From Sulfobacillus acidophilus DSM 10332 (GTDB taxonomy: Bacteria > Bacillota > Sulfobacillia > Sulfobacillales > Sulfobacillaceae): a stretch of DNA of 64,000 nt. This document shows, in pieces, positions 26,623-35,795 of the stretch (positions within the stretch are counted from its first letter, which is position 1; every line of letters begins with the position of its first letter). Under the pieces are notes generated by a model, which was given only the letters and a program-made list of their open reading frames with translations, was not told the DNA's origin and did not search any database. The position numbers and the translations under genes were made by a program. The stretch covers positions 2,290,270 to 2,354,269 of the forward strand of contig CP003179.1 in assembly GCA_000237975.1 (NCBI GenBank), in the 5' to 3' direction.

Positions 26623-28083
26623 TTAATAAATGCGGCTGACACGCGGCTGGCCGCTGTAGTCCAAAAACACGGTTTTGGTTTCGGTGAAAAAAAGCGTCCC
26701 TTCGTGCCCCATCTCCCGCGGTCCCAGACCCGATCCCTTCATCCCTCCAAACGGCATTTGGGCTTCCCCGCCAATTGTCGGGTTATTGACGTGAACCATT
26801 CCCACCGCCACCCGTTGAATAAAGAGTTGGGTTTCCAGCAAGTCTCGGCTGTAGATCGCGGCCGACAACCCGTACGGCACCTGGTTGACCGCCTCTATCG
26901 CTTCCGAAAGAGACCGGTAGGTCAATAACGCCAATACCGGGCCGAAGATTTCTTCTTGAACCAAGCGCAGCCGCGAATCGTCGACCGTCACCAAAGTCGG
27001 TTCGAGAAAATAGCCGTCCCGGGGCAGCGCCCGCCCCCCGTAGACCACCTGTGCCCCGGCCTCCGCCGCTTCCGCCACATAGACGAGACATTGATCCCGT
27101 TGATCGGCGGAAATCAGGGGTCCCATGGTCACGCGCGGATCGTCCGACGGACCCACCACAATGCCTTCCACGTGCCGCACGAGACGTTCAACCAATGCAT
27201 CCTTGACCTCCTCATGGACGAACACCCGGCTGGTCGCCGTACAGCGTTGACCCGCCGCGCCGTACGCCCCTTGCACAATCCCGCCCGCCGCCAGGTCCAA
27301 ATCGGCGGAGGGGGTGACCACCACCGCATTTTTACCGCCCATTTCCATGGTGACTTTCACGGGTCTGCCGGCTAAAATCTCAGCCAACCGACGCCCCACA
27401 GGATTGGACCCGGTAAAGGACACTGCGTGAATCCGTTCGTCCGCGGCCACGCTTTCCCCGACCTCACGCCCGCTGCCCAGGATGAGATTGAGCACACCGG
27501 CGGGAAGCCCAGCCTCGCTGAAATCCGAAACCAGTTGGGCAGCAATGGCCGGGGTATAGGAGGCCGGCTTAAACACCACCGGGTTGCCGGCAACCAATGC
27601 CGGGCTGATCTTCCATAGGGGAATGGCAAACGGAAAGTTCCATGGGGTAATTACCGCAACCGGCCCCACCGACTGGCGTAGGGTGTAGGTCAAGGTTTTC
27701 GGACTTTCCGACGGGATCGTCTCGCCGTTCAGCCGAAATCCTTCCCCCGCAAAAAACTCCACTAAATTAAGCCCTTTTTGAAATTCCCCTTCCGCTTCCG
27801 GCCGGGTTTTACCTTGCTCTTGAACCATTAAGTCCACATACCGCTCCCGATGGGCGGCCAACCGAGCGTGAACCGCTAAAAGCAACCGGCCACGGGTGGG
27901 GGCCGGGGTCGACGACCAAGCCTCCCAGGCCCGATTCGCGGCCTCGACGGCTTGGCCCGCCAGCCTCCGTGAGCTTTCGCGGTATTCCGCAATCATGTGC
28001 CGAGGACGGCTGGGATTAACGTCCTGTTGCCAGGCACCGTCGCCCTCCACCCACTCTCCCCCGATATAATTGGCGATGTGCAC
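26623..28083 (-). CDS. Aldehyde dehydrogenase (semialdehyde dehydrogenase type)
   Basis: 486 aa NAD(P)-dependent aldehyde dehydrogenase, closest in my reading to ketoglutarate-semialdehyde/succinate-semialdehyde types. Motifs: [32 protein letters not shown], catalytic Glu in [10 protein letters not shown], catalytic Cys in [11 protein letters not shown] and [11 protein letters not shown]. In this operon it may oxidise malonate semialdehyde from beta-alanine, but the acylating MSDH motif is not evident, and a beta-alanine aminotransferase is not in the window. Confidence 0.9.
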   Translation of the reverse strand: MHIANYIGGEWVEGDGAWQQDVNPSRPRHMIAEYRESSRRLAGQAVEAANRAWEAWSSTPAPTRGRLLLAVHARLAAHRERYVDLMVQEQGKTRPEAEGEFQKGLNLVEFFAGEGFRLNGETIPSESPKTLTYTLRQSVGPVAVITPWNFPFAIPLWKISPALVAGNPVVFKPASYTPAIAAQLVSDFSEAGLPAGVLNLILGSGREVGESVAADERIHAVSFTGSNPVGRRLAEILAGRPVKVTMEMGGKNAVVVTPSADLDLAAGGIVQGAYGAAGQRCTATSRVFVHEEVKDALVERLVRHVEGIVVGPSDDPRVTMGPLISADQRDQCLVYVAEAAEAGAQVVYGGRALPRDGYFLEPTLVTVDDSRLRLVQEEIFGPVLALLTYRSLSEAIEAVNQVPYGLSAAIYSRDLLETQLFIQRVAVGMVHVNNPTIGGEAQMPFGGMKGSGLGPREMGHEGTLFFTETKTVFLDYSGQPRVSRIY

Positions 28084-28096
28084 CCCGGCTCCCCCC

Positions 28097-28984
28097 TTAC
28101 CAATCGGTTAACCGGCCATAGGTCTCCGGGCGTCGGTCACGGAAAAATTGCCAGGTATTCCGTACCTCGCGAATGAGGTCTAGATCGGCGTCGCCAATTA
28201 CCACTTCAGACTGGTCGGAGCTTCCTTGCGCGACAAACTGCCCGCGCGGATCCACCAAATAGCTGCTGCCGTAAAATTCGCCCATGTTCCACGGCGACTC
28301 CCAACCGACGCGATTGATAGCCCCTAAAAAGTACCCGTTTGCCACGGCATGGGCCGGTTGTTCGAGATGCCAAAGATATTTGGACAGTCCCGCCACCGTC
28401 GCCGACGGGTTGAACACGATTTCCGCGCCATTAAGGGCCAAAGCCCGCGCCCCTTCGGGAAAATGCCGGTCGTAGCAAATATAGACGCCAATCGTCCCCA
28501 CCGCCGTCCGAAAGACCGGATAGCCCAAATTACCGGGCCGGAAATAGAATTTTTCCCAAAACCCCGTATGCGGGGATTCCCCGGCCTGGACGTGAGGCAA
28601 ATGATTTTTCCGGTACTTGCCTAAATAGGTGCCGTCCGCATCGATGACCGCAGCGGTGTTGTAATAAATGCCGGTGACATCTTCTTCGTAGAGGGGCACG
28701 ATGAGCACCATCCCCGTATCCCGGGCAATCTCTTGCATCATCCGCGTAGTCGGACCGTCCGGAATCGGCTCGGTCATCCCGTACCATTTCGTATTTTGTT
28801 CGGCGCAGAAATACGGCCCGTAAAACAGTTCCTGCAGGCAAACCACCTGCGCCCCCTGCTGCTTCGCCTCGTAAATCATCCCCACATGCCGATCGATCGC
28901 CCACTTCTTGTGCACTTCGAGGGGCTCGTCACCGGGGACTTCGTGGTGATTTTGAATGAGTCCGACGCGGACCTTTCGACTCAT
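28097..28984 (-). CDS. Beta-ureidopropionase / N-carbamoyl amidase (nitrilase superfamily)
   Basis: 295 aa carbon-nitrogen hydrolase. The Glu-Lys-Cys triad is visible as QELFYGPYF, KYRKNHLPHV and VYICYDRHFPE. The text is close to plant and bacterial beta-ureidopropionases and N-carbamoylputrescine amidases. It would turn the ring-opened product of hydA into beta-alanine, CO2 and ammonia, completing the reductive pathway. GGAGGAATTCATC lies before ATG 28984. Confidence 0.92.
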   Translation of the reverse strand: MSRKVRVGLIQNHHEVPGDEPLEVHKKWAIDRHVGMIYEAKQQGAQVVCLQELFYGPYFCAEQNTKWYGMTEPIPDGPTTRMMQEIARDTGMVLIVPLYEEDVTGIYYNTAAVIDADGTYLGKYRKNHLPHVQAGESPHTGFWEKFYFRPGNLGYPVFRTAVGTIGVYICYDRHFPEGARALALNGAEIVFNPSATVAGLSKYLWHLEQPAHAVANGYFLGAINRVGWESPWNMGEFYGSSYLVDPRGQFVAQGSSDQSEVVIGDADLDLIREVRNTWQFFRDRRPETYGRLTDW

Positions 28985-29036
28985 GATGAATTCCTCCTTG
29001 ATCTGTGCTGGATGTGTCTTCGATGGCCGGTGAGCA

Positions 29037-30470
29037 TTACGGCGTATCGAGGACCGGGCTTTCGGCGGTCTGCATCAGCCCGAGGTAGACAATAAAGGCC
29101 ACGATAAAGCCGACGAACCAGGAATAGTTAAATAACCACGCCAACGCCGGCACCACTTTGCCGATCAAGGAGACCACCACCCCGGCTGCCAGTGCGGCAA
29201 TTGCGCGCCAGTTATAGCCGTTGGCGTAGTAATAGCGCCCCCCTTTGGTATAGAGCTCCACCACTGCCAACGTGGTCTTCCGAAACACCCAGTAATCGGC
29301 AATCAAAATCCCGGCAATCGGCCCTAAAAAGCCGGAATAGACATTCAGCCAACTGAAGATGTAAATGTGAGGATTCGAAATGAGCAGCCACGGCACCATC
29401 ACAATGCCCAAAATCCCGGTCAGAAGACCCGCGCGGGAAAAATTCAGGTGCTTCGGAAACAACTGGATAAAGTCATAGGCCGGCGATACGACGTTGGCCG
29501 CCACATTCACCGACAAGGTGGCCACCACCACCGCCCCTAACGAGATGAGGAGCAACAAGACATTATGAAAGTGGCCCAAAAGCGTCACCGGATCGGCAAT
29601 GGCTTGATGAAAAACGACGATGGTTGCCGACGTGACGAGCACGCCAATGGCGGAAAACACCGTCATCGTCGTCGGCAGTCCCAAAGCCTGCCCCCAGGCT
29701 TGCGCCCGCTGGCTTTTGGCAAAGCGGGTAAAGTCGGGAATGTTTAACGATAACGTGGCCCAAAACCCCACCACACTGGTTAAAGCCGGGATTTCCACGG
29801 CCCATAAGGCCGCGCCGTGCACCTTGGCCGGTTCATTCAACATCGGTCCGAAACCGTGTGCCGCATTATAGGCCCAGAGGAGAAGCCCAATCCCGAGCAG
29901 CAGCACCAACGGTCCCGCCCACGCTTCAAACCGACGGACCGCATCAATCCCGTGATAGATAATCCAAATATTTAAAAACCAAAACAGCAGAAAACTCACC
30001 CACCCGCCGAAGTTCAAACCGACAAAGGTAAAGGCGGTGGACAGGTGGCCCCAGCCGGGAATCAGCATCACCAGAAAGGTTTGAATGGCCTGGCCCCCAA
30101 TAGCCGTTTCAATCCCAAACCAACCGGCCGCCACCAACGCCCGCAATAAGGCCGGCACGCCGGCGCCGACGACCCCGAAAGACGCCCGGGCATAGACCGG
30201 AAACGGAATTCCGTATTGGGTGCCGGCATGGGAATTCAGCAAAATCGGCACGAGCACAATGAGATTTCCGACCAACACCGTCAAAATCGCTTCCCACCAA
30301 TTTAATCCGAGGGCGATAAATCCGCCTGCCATTAAATACGTGGGAATGTTATGGGCCATTCCAATCCAAAGACTTAAATAGTTATATAGCGTCCAATTAC
30401 GCTGAGAAGGCTCGGTGGGTGCTATATCCTCGTTATATCGAACCAAATCGGCATCCGCCACTTTAACCAT
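29037..30470 (-). CDS. NCS1 family nucleobase/hydantoin/allantoin permease
   Basis: 477 aa, twelve predicted membrane segments, of the nucleobase:cation symporter-1 family (Mhp1, PucI, FurA types). Marks: NEDIAPTEPSQRNWTLYNY before segment 1, PVYARASFGVVGAGVPALLRA, and NIPDFTRFAKSQRAQ in the middle. ATG 30470 is preferred, with AAAGGGGG seven bases upstream. It is the first gene of the long minus-strand run through hydA, so it probably imports uracil, thymine or a hydantoin for this pathway. A 9-base inverted repeat lies 86 bases upstream of the start. Confidence 0.92.
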   Translation of the reverse strand: MVKVADADLVRYNEDIAPTEPSQRNWTLYNYLSLWIGMAHNIPTYLMAGGFIALGLNWWEAILTVLVGNLIVLVPILLNSHAGTQYGIPFPVYARASFGVVGAGVPALLRALVAAGWFGIETAIGGQAIQTFLVMLIPGWGHLSTAFTFVGLNFGGWVSFLLFWFLNIWIIYHGIDAVRRFEAWAGPLVLLLGIGLLLWAYNAAHGFGPMLNEPAKVHGAALWAVEIPALTSVVGFWATLSLNIPDFTRFAKSQRAQAWGQALGLPTTMTVFSAIGVLVTSATIVVFHQAIADPVTLLGHFHNVLLLLISLGAVVVATLSVNVAANVVSPAYDFIQLFPKHLNFSRAGLLTGILGIVMVPWLLISNPHIYIFSWLNVYSGFLGPIAGILIADYWVFRKTTLAVVELYTKGGRYYYANGYNWRAIAALAAGVVVSLIGKVVPALAWLFNYSWFVGFIVAFIVYLGLMQTAESPVLDTP

Positions 30471-30555
30471 GGACATCCCCCTTTGTGGTTGCTTCTGACC
30501 GCCAGACCAATATGTCACAATCAACGATCGTTGTGCAGCATTTAATGATGGGGGT

Positions 30556-30584
30556 TATTGGCGGAGGAGAACCGACCGCCAATA
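30556..30584. promoter_or_regulatory. Perfect 9-base inverted repeat, candidate operator
   Basis: TATTGGCGG at 30556-30564 and CCGCCAATA at 30576-30584, separated by 11 bases, give a dyad with half-site centres 20 bases apart (two helical turns). It lies upstream of the NCS1 permease start (30470) and has no T-run, so an operator is more likely than a terminator. The regulator is unknown; PucR at 21 kb is a candidate. Confidence 0.5.
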
Positions 30585-30821
30585 CTCAAGAGAATGATTC
30601 CATAATTTTAAGGGTTTTCCCTCTATACAAATTGTTGAAAATAGTCTCCGAGCCCACGACACTTTGGCGATTGACCTTGGGCCATAACTTAACACACAAT
30701 GACCGGTTAATCAATTCCGTATGTCAGATTCATATAATCTCCTTACTCGTTTTGGAACTTATCACACGATGATTGTCATAATTCATCAAACCCACGACAC
30801 AGCCCGTCCTTCGTCAAAATT

Positions 30822-30830
30822 TGGTATGAT
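30822..30830 (+). promoter_or_regulatory. Extended -10 promoter for the phosphatase/kinase pair
   Basis: TGGTATGAT: TG one base before a TATGAT hexamer (30825-30830). No good -35 is seen, as usual for extended -10 promoters. The predicted start near 30837 is about 30 bases before GTG 30868. Confidence 0.45.
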
Positions 30831-30867
30831 AGGCGGTGTGAATTTTATGACCGAAAGGACGTCATTC

Positions 30868-31332
30868 GTGATCCGCGTCGTGTTTGTCTGTCTGGGCAAT
30901 ATTTGCCGTTCTCCCATGGCGGAAGCCGTGTTTCGCCATCTCGTGCACCAACATCGGTTAGATGACCAGATTGTCGTCGACTCGGCCGGTACGGCCCATT
31001 GGCACGTCGGCGAACCGCCCCATCCGGGTACCTTGCGGGAATTGACCGTTCATGGGATCGGGACCGATAATTTGGTGGCGCGGCAACTGGCCCGCCGCGA
31101 TTTGGAATCGGCCGACTACCTGATTGCCATGGATCGCGAGAATTACGCCGCGATTCAACGGCTCGGTACCATCAAAGGTCGCCTCCAACTGTTTATGGAT
31201 CTGTTACCGGAAGAAGGCTTTCATGACGTACCGGATCCGTATTACGAAGGGAACTTTGATGAAGTGTACCGCCTGGTGGAAACGGGAGCCCGGCGCCTCA
31301 TCGATCAAATACGACAGGAACACGGCCTATGA
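30868..31332 (+). CDS. Low-molecular-weight protein tyrosine phosphatase family
   Basis: 154 aa. The P-loop CLGNICRS holds the catalytic Cys8 and Arg14, and the general acid Asp is in DVPDPYYEG. GTG 30868 is chosen, with GAAAGGA eight bases upstream; it gives the usual family length. It overlaps the kinase gene by 4 bases. In bacteria and plants such phosphatases are linked to ketosamine kinases and can act on ribulosamine or erythrulosamine phosphates, so a role in protein deglycation is a real alternative to a signalling phosphatase. Confidence 0.9.
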   Translation: MIRVVFVCLGNICRSPMAEAVFRHLVHQHRLDDQIVVDSAGTAHWHVGEPPHPGTLRELTVHGIGTDNLVARQLARRDLESADYLIAMDRENYAAIQRLGTIKGRLQLFMDLLPEEGFHDVPDPYYEGNFDEVYRLVETGARRLIDQIRQEHGL

Positions 31333-32186
31333 TTCGGGCAACGGCGATTGCCGAGTGGCTCCAAGTCTCCCCGACAGACATTCTATCGGTTGACGCCGTT
31401 GCCGGCGGCAGCCTCAATCACGCCTATCGCGTATCGCTAGCGTCTAAAAACGTCTTTATCAAATACCACCCGAGTCCCGTAGAGGGGCAATTTGAAACCG
31501 AGGCGGCCGGACTGCGGCTCTTGGCCGCCTCCCACACGGTTCAGGTGCCGCAGGTTTTGGCGGTCGGACGCCATTATCTCATTCTTGACTGGATCTCCGC
31601 CGATCGCCGTCACGAAACCGAAGCGGCGGAAATGTTGGGACGCCAATTGGCCCTCTTGCACCAACAGCCGGTATCGGGGTTCGGTTTGCCCGTCGGCAAC
31701 GTTATTGGTGTCAGGCAAGCACCGGGCTGGGAAACGCCCAACGGACTCGAATTTTATCGCCAGGCGCGACTTTTGCCGCTCATTCAAGCCCTCGATCATC
31801 AAGGGCGGCTTGATACCGGGCGTCGTGCCCGCTTAGAACAATTGGTGGAGCGCCTCGATCGCTGGATCGACCCCCGTCGGTCGATCCCGAGCCTATTGCA
31901 CGGCGATTTATGGGCCGGCAATTGGTTGGCGGCAGGGCCGACCCCTTACCTGATTGATCCCGCCGTATTGCATGGCGACCGGGAGTCCGAGATGGCGATG
32001 ACCGAACTCTTCGGCGGGTTTCCCCCCGCCTTTTATGCCGGCTACCAAGCCACCTGGCCACTGGATGCCGACTATCCTGATCGCCGCCCCCTCTACCAAC
32101 TGTATCATCTTCTCGTCCATCTTTATCTCCTTGGAGAATCCTACGGTCCCGCGGTCGATCGGATTTTACGCCGTTATCTGGGTTAA
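31329..32186 (+). CDS. Fructosamine/ketosamine-3-kinase family protein
   Basis: 285 aa aminoglycoside-phosphotransferase-like kinase. N-terminal GGSLNHAYRVSLASKNVFIKY gives the nucleotide loop and Lys; the catalytic loop is LLHGDLWAGNW and the metal site LIDPAVLHGDRESEMAMTELF. The family phosphorylates sugar amines on proteins so that the adduct falls off. ATG overlaps the phosphatase stop as ATGA. Confidence 0.92.
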   Translation: MIRATAIAEWLQVSPTDILSVDAVAGGSLNHAYRVSLASKNVFIKYHPSPVEGQFETEAAGLRLLAASHTVQVPQVLAVGRHYLILDWISADRRHETEAAEMLGRQLALLHQQPVSGFGLPVGNVIGVRQAPGWETPNGLEFYRQARLLPLIQALDHQGRLDTGRRARLEQLVERLDRWIDPRRSIPSLLHGDLWAGNWLAAGPTPYLIDPAVLHGDRESEMAMTELFGGFPPAFYAGYQATWPLDADYPDRRPLYQLYHLLVHLYLLGESYGPAVDRILRRYLG

Positions 32187-32240
32187 GGCTTATGTTAACA
32201 TGGATCGGATGAGACACGGGCGAATAGGAGAGTCGATGGC

Positions 32241-33143
32241 GTGATTGACCCGGAAATCCGTGACCGTTCCGTCTCGCCGCGGTCGGGAGGTCCCCGCCGA
32301 ACCTGGGCGGGACTTTTGGCGCTGGCTTTGGTCACCGCCATCTGGGGCTATAGCAATGTCTTGATTCGTCAACTGGAACATCAGTGGGATCCGCTACTCC
32401 TCTTATGGGTCCGGTATGCCTTGGTCGGTCTGGTCGGGATTCCGTGGCTGGTGACGCAGGGCCTTTCGTGGTCGAGCTGGCTTTGGGGCGGCCTGGTAGG
32501 GGCGATTTTAGCCGTCACCACGTTGGCGCAAGCCATCGCTATGGAAAGTGTTTCCGTGGACCAGATGGCCTTTATTACCGCCCTATATGTCGTGTTGACT
32601 CCGCTCGTCATGGCTTTCTTCCGGCGCCGCCGCCCCCCTCGGGCCGTTATGGCTTTCGCCTTGGTCAGTCTGACCGGCGTCCTTTTATTGGTCGGCCATC
32701 TGACCTTCACCGTGGCCATCGGGACCCTGTGGTCATTTGCCGCAGCCGGGCTCGCTACCTTACAAATCATCTCCACCGCACGTTTTTCCCGGCGTCTCGG
32801 CGCCTTTGAGCTCACCTTCACCGGCGCCTTAGGGGCCGCGGTGATTTTAGGGCTTTTGCTGCTCATCCCCGGAACGCACGGCCCTTTCCATCCGGTCTGG
32901 TCCTGGCGGTCTCTCTGGCGCCTTTTATATCTCGCCGGTCCCGGTACGCTCTTAGCCTTTTGGCTGCAAATTTGGGGACAATCCCGCCTGACGGCGACCC
33001 AAGCGGCCTTTTTGTTCAATGTCGAACCGGTATGGACGGCAGTGTTTGCTTGGCTCGTACTCGGCCAGACCCTTTCGCCAGGCCAAGGGATCGGTGCCGG
33101 TCTCATTTTAGTGAGCCTCTTGGCCCTTTCCCGCGACGGATAA
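32241..33143 (+). CDS. EamA/DMT family transporter
   Basis: 300 aa, about ten membrane segments in two EamA repeats; marks are AIWGYSNVLIRQLE near residue 35 and VEPVWTAVFAWLVLGQTLSPGQ near the C-terminus. Substrate unknown (metabolite export is common). GTG start with AGGAG nine to ten bases upstream. It ends 1 base before the end of the convergent ABC-2 permease gene. Confidence 0.9.
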   Translation: MIDPEIRDRSVSPRSGGPRRTWAGLLALALVTAIWGYSNVLIRQLEHQWDPLLLLWVRYALVGLVGIPWLVTQGLSWSSWLWGGLVGAILAVTTLAQAIAMESVSVDQMAFITALYVVLTPLVMAFFRRRRPPRAVMAFALVSLTGVLLLVGHLTFTVAIGTLWSFAAAGLATLQIISTARFSRRLGAFELTFTGALGAAVILGLLLLIPGTHGPFHPVWSWRSLWRLLYLAGPGTLLAFWLQIWGQSRLTATQAAFLFNVEPVWTAVFAWLVLGQTLSPGQGIGAGLILVSLLALSRDG

Positions 33144-33144
33144 A

Positions 33145-33978
33145 CTATAAATCCCGGCGCCGAAAAGCGCGGATGGCCGCTCCCAACATGATCCCGGCGT
33201 ACAGGATGGCATAGACCGAGACGACGGGCGCGGGCGGACGGGCCGCCCCAAACGGCCCAAACGCGGACAAGGCGCCAGGAAATACATGGGACCCCAAAAT
33301 TTGAAAGAGGCCGCGCCGATAGAGCGCGTCCGTGGGCATAATCACGGTCGTGATGTTACCGATCCACCCTAGCACCGAAGCCGTCGGCCACAGCGCACTC
33401 ATCTGTTCCAGCGCCCCACCCAAAAATGCGGTCAACACCACGGACGACACCAAAATCCCGGTTGTCATCGTCGACGTCAACACCGACCCCAAAAGCGTCG
33501 CAGCCGACGCCACCAATCCCTCCAGTAAAAACTCCAGATAGGCCAGCAGCTGGGCGCCCAACCCGCCCGTAACCGGTCCAAACCGCCATTGATCAATCAA
33601 AATGATGCCAAAAATGAGCACCGTGGTATACGACATCACCACCAGGTAAAGGCCCAGCCATTTCCCCAATAACAGTCGGGATCGGGTTAAGGGACGAGGC
33701 AACACGGCCAGCAAAGTGCCGTCGTCAATTTCGCCCGCAATCGACGGGGCGACACTAATCACGGCAAACAACGCCACCAACACATAGCCTGCGAAAAGCC
33801 CCAGATAGAGGGCGCTGAGTCCTTCGATTTGGCTTTCTGCCGGTAATCCGGCCACGATTTGCATTTGGCTTAAGAGCAAGGCATAGAGGATTAAAAAAAG
33901 GCCGGTTAATATGATTGAGGCGACAATCAACCGTTTTCGGAGCGTTTCCAACAAGGTATAACGCATCACGCTTCTCAT
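33145..33978 (-). CDS. ABC-2 type transporter permease
   Basis: 277 aa with about six membrane segments; the N-terminal RYTLLETLRKRLIVASIIL and the cytoplasmic IAGEIDDGTLLAVLPRPLTRSRLLLGKW stretch (seen in two pieces) are typical of ABC-2 permeases. ATG 33978 has ACGGGGG before it and overlaps the ATPase stop as ATGA. With the ATPase upstream it forms an exporter of unknown substrate (lipid, drug or peptide). Confidence 0.88.
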   Translation of the reverse strand: MRSVMRYTLLETLRKRLIVASIILTGLFLILYALLLSQMQIVAGLPAESQIEGLSALYLGLFAGYVLVALFAVISVAPSIAGEIDDGTLLAVLPRPLTRSRLLLGKWLGLYLVVMSYTTVLIFGIILIDQWRFGPVTGGLGAQLLAYLEFLLEGLVASAATLLGSVLTSTMTTGILVSSVVLTAFLGGALEQMSALWPTASVLGWIGNITTVIMPTDALYRRGLFQILGSHVFPGALSAFGPFGAARPPAPVVSVYAILYAGIMLGAAIRAFRRRDL

Positions 33979-34886
33979 GGATTCCCCCGTTTTAGGCGAT
34001 GTAAAAACCATTCTTCCAGTGAGGTATGGGTGGCCGAGGCCTCATAAATCGCCGCCCCCTGCTCCATTAACCAGGAGAGAAATTCCGGCATCTGCCGACG
34101 GGGCATATTGACCGTAATCACCCATTCGGACCCCAGCGATTCTTTGGTCACCGGATAGCGGGCGGTGAGGGTTTCCCATACCGGGGGCGGCAAAGGGGCA
34201 ATATGCACGCGATATCGGGTCACTTCCCCTGCCATCGCATCATGCAGCGAACCCTGAAACAACACCCGTCCTTGATCAATCAACGCCACGCTGTCGGACA
34301 GCTTTTCGACATCCGAAAGTAAATGGCTATTGAGAAAAATCGTCACGCCCGCTGACCGTAAGGATTTCAGCAGTTCCCCGACTTCGTAGCGACCCACCGG
34401 ATCGAGGGCAGACGTCGGCTCATCTAAAAAAATTAACCGAGGCCGGCCAATCAACGCGACAGCCAGCCCTAACCGTTGTTGGAGTCCTTTACTGAGGGAT
34501 TTGACCCGGTCGGCGGCCCGACCGGTTAATCCGGTTTGAGCCAACAATTGATCGATGATGTCGGGGGTGACCGGTTTTTTCAAGAGGTCGGCATGAAAGT
34601 ACAGCACCTCGCGCACCGTTAACCAGGCTTGGTAGCGAAACAATTCGGGCAAATACCCGATTTCCCGACGCACCGCCACATGCTGAAACGGCTGACCTAA
34701 GAGACGAGCGGTGCCTGCCGTCGGACGGACCAACCCGACCAACATCTTGACCAACGTGCTTTTGCCCGCACCGTTGGGGCCCAATAAGCCAAAAATTTCG
34801 CCCGCCGTGACGGACAAATGAATCTGATCACAGGCGAGGCGAGAGCCGTAGCGTTTGGTCAACCCGAGCGTTTGAATGGCCTTCAT
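33975..34886 (-). CDS. ABC-2 type transporter ATP-binding protein
   Basis: 303 aa ATPase. Walker A LLGPNGAGKSTLVKML near residue 35, signature SLSKGLQQRLGLAVALIG, Walker B LIFLDEPTSALDPVGRYE and the His switch in FLNSHLLSDVEK. The C-terminal 80 residues form the extra domain common in CcmA/NatA-type exporters. It is coupled to the permease gene. Confidence 0.93.
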   Translation of the reverse strand: MKAIQTLGLTKRYGSRLACDQIHLSVTAGEIFGLLGPNGAGKSTLVKMLVGLVRPTAGTARLLGQPFQHVAVRREIGYLPELFRYQAWLTVREVLYFHADLLKKPVTPDIIDQLLAQTGLTGRAADRVKSLSKGLQQRLGLAVALIGRPRLIFLDEPTSALDPVGRYEVGELLKSLRSAGVTIFLNSHLLSDVEKLSDSVALIDQGRVLFQGSLHDAMAGEVTRYRVHIAPLPPPVWETLTARYPVTKESLGSEWVITVNMPRRQMPEFLSWLMEQGAAIYEASATHTSLEEWFLHRLKRGNP

Positions 34887-35032
34887 TCAGTGGTAAGCAC
34901 CGGCCTCTTCCGCCTGGCGCCTCGGTCTCCCCTCATCCAGTCTCCTCGCCGCTGCCGGACGAGCCCTTTGCCGTCCATGGTAGCATTTTTTTCCGCCGAA
35001 ACTCAATGGGTTCCTCAGGGTTCAGGAAATAC

Positions 35033-35227
35033 TCAGCGCGGCGACCGCGAGGACGGACGACTGCGACCTTTGCGGTGGCGACGTTCGAACGCCGACGGCC
35101 AAGGGATGATCCCCCGCATGCGGGATTCTTCTCGATGGCCGGCCCGTAACGTCACGATGAACACCGTGATGGCCGCAATCCACAAAAAGACATACCATCC
35201 GATAATGACGCTGGTGGCCGTGATCAT
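35033..35227 (-). CDS. Small single-span membrane protein, unknown
   Basis: 64 aa: a hydrophobic helix at about residues 5-26 (SVIIGWYVFLWIAAITVFIV) followed by a strongly basic tail rich in Arg and Ser. AAAGGGG lies ten bases before ATG 35227 and a TATAAT box lies at 35266-35271. No family recognised. The basic tail suggests membrane or nucleic-acid contact; coding status is only moderately sure. Confidence 0.5.
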   Translation of the reverse strand: MITATSVIIGWYVFLWIAAITVFIVTLRAGHREESRMRGIIPWPSAFERRHRKGRSRPSSRSPR

Positions 35228-35265
35228 CCGGAAGCGGCCCCTTTCCCGTGTCTCGTATTCTATTC

Positions 35266-35271
35266 ATTATA
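35266..35271 (-). promoter_or_regulatory. -10 box upstream of the small membrane protein
   Basis: TATAAT on the minus strand, about 39 bases before ATG 35227. No matching -35 was found at 16-18 bases. Confidence 0.4.
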
Positions 35272-35294
35272 ACCGATCCGCGGGGTAAAAGGGC

Positions 35295-35774
35295 CTAGCT
35301 GAGACGGAACTGGCGTTGCCACCGACCGGAGGCCAACCACCCGTAAAGCGGTCGATCCACCACGATGGACTCGCGATCCCCGCGCCGGACCACCAAGTGC
35401 GCCGGCACCGGTATCGACTGCCAACCGCTTGCCGTCTTGACGTCACGCATGACCGGATAGAGGCTTACCACTCCGTCGGATGTCGTCAAGATTAAGACGG
35501 GCGGACCGACGTAGGCGTTAACCGTGCCGGTCAAGGCTGGCGGCACGGGACCTGCAACCGGCCGCGCAGTAACCAGCCATCGTGACAATTCTTTGATCAA
35601 TCGGCGAGGGTGCGTAGGCTCCCACAAAAGGGCCGCCGGCGTATTGCCCTGCACCCGAACCGATTGGATGGTCCCCCAGCTCACCCGGGCCGAATAGGCC
35701 TTCACGCCGGGTCCGACCGAAAGAAAACTTATCGTCGCCAACCCCAACGCGATACCTGCCCCAATGCCTCGCAC
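35295..35774 (-). CDS. Exported protein of unknown function
   Basis: 159 aa. The start is GTG 35774 with AGAAGG seven bases upstream. Residues 1-26 look like a signal peptide (GIGAGIALGLATISFLSVGP) with a likely cut after VKA. The mature part is beta-rich with PALTGTVNAYVGPPVLILTT and a C-terminal DRPLYGWLASGRWQRQF. No family recognised. It is followed closely by the methyltransferase-stress fusion on the same strand. Confidence 0.65.
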   Translation of the reverse strand: MRGIGAGIALGLATISFLSVGPGVKAYSARVSWGTIQSVRVQGNTPAALLWEPTHPRRLIKELSRWLVTARPVAGPVPPALTGTVNAYVGPPVLILTTSDGVVSLYPVMRDVKTASGWQSIPVPAHLVVRRGDRESIVVDRPLYGWLASGRWQRQFRLS

Positions 35775-35795
35775 CCGACTGCCTTCTTTCTCTAG

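Larger units (their letters stand above)
30471..30867. other. Divergent intergenic region between NCS1 permease and phosphatase genes
   Basis: About 400 bases, AT-richer than its flanks. It holds an inverted repeat at 30556-30584 and an extended -10 at 30822-30830; no protein-like frame was found. It must carry the control of both divergent transcription units. Confidence 0.7.

Noticed and set aside
32381..33106. 241-codon open frame on the minus strand
   Set aside because: It lies wholly antisense to the EamA transporter, is full of Lys/Arg/Pro and has no ribosome site or family text.
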